From positions 1-6,322 of the forward strand of contig URZN01000074.1 of assembly GCA_900552345.1 (NCBI GenBank): DNA of 6,322 nt, given 5' to 3'. Origin of the DNA: an uncultured Collinsella sp. Its GTDB lineage: Bacteria; Actinomycetota; Coriobacteriia; Coriobacteriales; Coriobacteriaceae. The notes under the pieces were generated by a model. That model saw nothing but the letters and a program-made list of their open reading frames with translations. It searched no databases and had not been told where the DNA came from. Both the position numbers and the translations under genes were made by a program. Positions 5,435 through 6,322 of the stretch are shown one piece after another; the first letter of the stretch is position 1; each line of letters begins with the position of its first letter.

Positions 5435-5572
5435 GCGTATATGACGCAATCATCTCGATACAGATCAATGATGTCCGTCGTTTTTGTACGGAGCTAGACT
5501 GTTTAGCCGCCCTGAAGGTATATGCAGGGAGCATGTGATCACAGGGCTTGAAAAGAAAGTTGAGCAAACACT
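5435..5572 (+). promoter_or_regulatory. Long 5' leader with two tiny ORFs and alternative stems
   Basis: An 18-codon ORF runs from ATG at 5441 to TAG at 5497. A 9-codon ORF (MQGACDHRA) runs from ATG at 5522 to TGA at 5551, with GAAGG just upstream. GCCCTG (5509-5514) can pair either with CAGGG at 5525-5529 or with CAGGGC at 5542-5547, which would be mutually exclusive. The palindrome TGTGATCACA lies at 5534-5543. If the gene is rho, a regulated leader would fit the family, since E. coli rho has a leader with attenuation. This is only suggestive. Confidence 0.3.
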
Positions 5573-6322
5573 GTGTCTGATCAACAGCAAGAAAACGAAA
5601 TAACGACGGCGCAAACCGCTCCCGCTGCACCGGTTGCGTCGGACCAGGTCGCGATGCCCGCGCCGGTGCAGACCTCGATTCCTGAGGCCCCCAAGGCCGC
5701 TTCGACGCCTGCGCCCGCATCGGCTGAGAAGGTCGCGCCTGCTGCTGGCGAGGGAGTTGCCCCTGCCGCCGAAGAGGATGCCGCACCCGTAAAGCCCAAG
5801 CGCACGCGCCGTGCGCCTAAGCCCGCCGCTGACGACGAGGATGCTGCTAAGCCCAAGCGCCGTACCACGCGCGCGACGCGAACCAAGCGCACCGTTGCCG
5901 ATCCCTCCGCGCCCATTTCCGATGAGGTCGCGCAGGCCCGTGCGCTGGCGCAGATTAGCGAGGCTCAGGTTGTGCGCGCCCGTCGCCGTGCTGCCGAGCG
6001 CGAGGCCGCGGCACTGACCGAGCTTGCAGCGCCGGCCGTCTCCGAGGCGCCTGTTGCCGCTGAGGCCCCTGTCGCGGGACAGCCGACCGAGAAGCCAGCT
6101 CCGCGCACGCGTCGTCGTGCGGCCAAGTCTCAGCAGGATGCTGAGCAGGTGGCCCAAGAGTCCGGTGAAGCTCTGGCTCGTTCCGCGGTAGGGGAGGGTG
6201 CGCAGCCCTCTGAGTCTGCAACACCTGCCGAGGCCAACGAGGTTCCCGTTGTCGATCCCGCTCTCCGCCCGCACCGTCGCGGCCGCAAGCCCAAGGCTTT
6301 CGTCGAGGCCGAGAAAGCTGCC
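5573..6322 (+). CDS. Disordered basic N-terminal region, probably of Rho; 3' end outside window
   Basis: The frame is open from GTG 5573 to the window end (250 codons, no stop). An in-frame TGA at 5561-5563 rules out an upstream start. The next ATG is codon 28 (5654). The protein begins MSDQQQENEITTAQ, then is mostly Ala, Pro, Glu and Val with Arg/Lys clusters at about 74-80 (KPKRTRR), 94-107, 135-145, 178-185 and 232-241 (RPHRRGRKPK). It has no membrane segment or signal peptide and is almost certainly disordered. Actinobacterial Rho carries such a charged, low-complexity extension around its RNA-binding domain, and rho follows argS nearby in many actinobacteria (with lys/thr genes between). 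That makes Rho, the ATP-driven termination helicase, my best guess. The diagnostic RNA-binding and ATPase motifs would lie beyond the window. IF-2 or an RNase E/G-type protein with a similar extension remain possible. There is no good Shine-Dalgarno before the GTG. Confidence 0.6.
   Translation, partial: MSDQQQENEITTAQTAPAAPVASDQVAMPAPVQTSIPEAPKAASTPAPASAEKVAPAAGEGVAPAAEEDAAPVKPKRTRRAPKPAADDEDAAKPKRRTTRATRTKRTVADPSAPISDEVAQARALAQISEAQVVRARRRAAEREAAALTELAAPAVSEAPVAAEAPVAGQPTEKPAPRTRRRAAKSQQDAEQVAQESGEALARSAVGEGAQPSESATPAEANEVPVVDPALRPHRRGRKPKAFVEAEKAA

Larger units (their letters stand above)
4740..5572. other. Long intergenic region packed with palindromic elements
   Basis: These 833 bp lie between the argS terminator and the next gene. 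Open frames exist on both strands, for example minus 5012-4662 and plus 4588-4938. They lack ribosome sites, cross the argS terminator and overlap the palindromes, so I regard them as non-coding. From left to right the region holds palindrome A (4780-4936), a linker with two small perfect palindromes (4930-4952), palindrome B (5004-5171), a short stretch with GTGGT-C-ACCAC (5208-5218), palindrome C (5237-5326), then the promoter and leader of the last gene. I see no tRNA, CRISPR or transposase. Confidence 0.7.

Noticed and set aside
4740..5572. CRISPR array or tRNA gene in the long gap
   Set aside because: The repeats are two diverged palindromes and one unrelated palindrome, not regular short repeats with spacers. 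No cloverleaf or GGTTCRANYCC-like T-arm was found.
5465..6274. 269-codon minus-strand frame opposite the last gene
   Set aside because: Arg/Gly/Leu-rich low complexity, produced by the repetitive Ala/Pro/Arg coding on plus. No ribosome site or domain.

Overview
The window reads as chromosomal DNA from a high-GC, Gram-positive gut actinobacterium. It is most likely a member of the Coriobacteriia, with Collinsella or a close relative as my best guess. This is inferred from codon use, from the actinobacterial-type argS followed by a rho-like gene, and from the style of the intergenic repeats; no marker in the window fixes the genus. The first 49 bases are not biological. They are an Illumina Nextera (Tn5) P7-side adapter with its index, so the real sequence starts at base 50 and the left edge is a library fragment end.

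Layout: the 3' part of proA (proline biosynthesis, plus strand) runs to 1213 and is followed by a strong hairpin terminator that can serve both strands. Two minus-strand genes follow: an HD-domain phosphohydrolase-like gene (1271-1870) and, behind its own hairpin, a CarD/CdnL-like RNA polymerase-binding regulator (1979-2464) that contains no tryptophan. A 342-bp, relatively AT-rich divergent control region (2465-2806) separates carD from argS (2807-4660, arginyl-tRNA synthetase, 617 aa), which ends in a classic intrinsic terminator.

Between argS and the last gene lies about 0.9 kb with no convincing protein gene but much structure. It holds two related long palindromes centred exactly on 4860.5 and 5087.5, each with a 72-nt central part, and a third unrelated palindrome with arms of 32-35 nt (5237-5326). 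These look like non-autonomous repeat elements of MITE or REP type, or a structured RNA family. They are the most interesting unexplained content here.

The final gene (5573 to the window end) starts with GTG behind a sigma70-like promoter and a leader of about 140 nt. Its visible 250 codons encode a low-complexity Ala/Pro/Arg/Lys/Glu-rich, probably disordered region. Its place after argS and its composition suggest transcription termination factor Rho with a long N-terminal extension, but no diagnostic Rho domain is reached.

The genes do not form one operon or pathway. They are housekeeping units (proline synthesis, tRNA charging, transcription control) separated by terminators and repeats.
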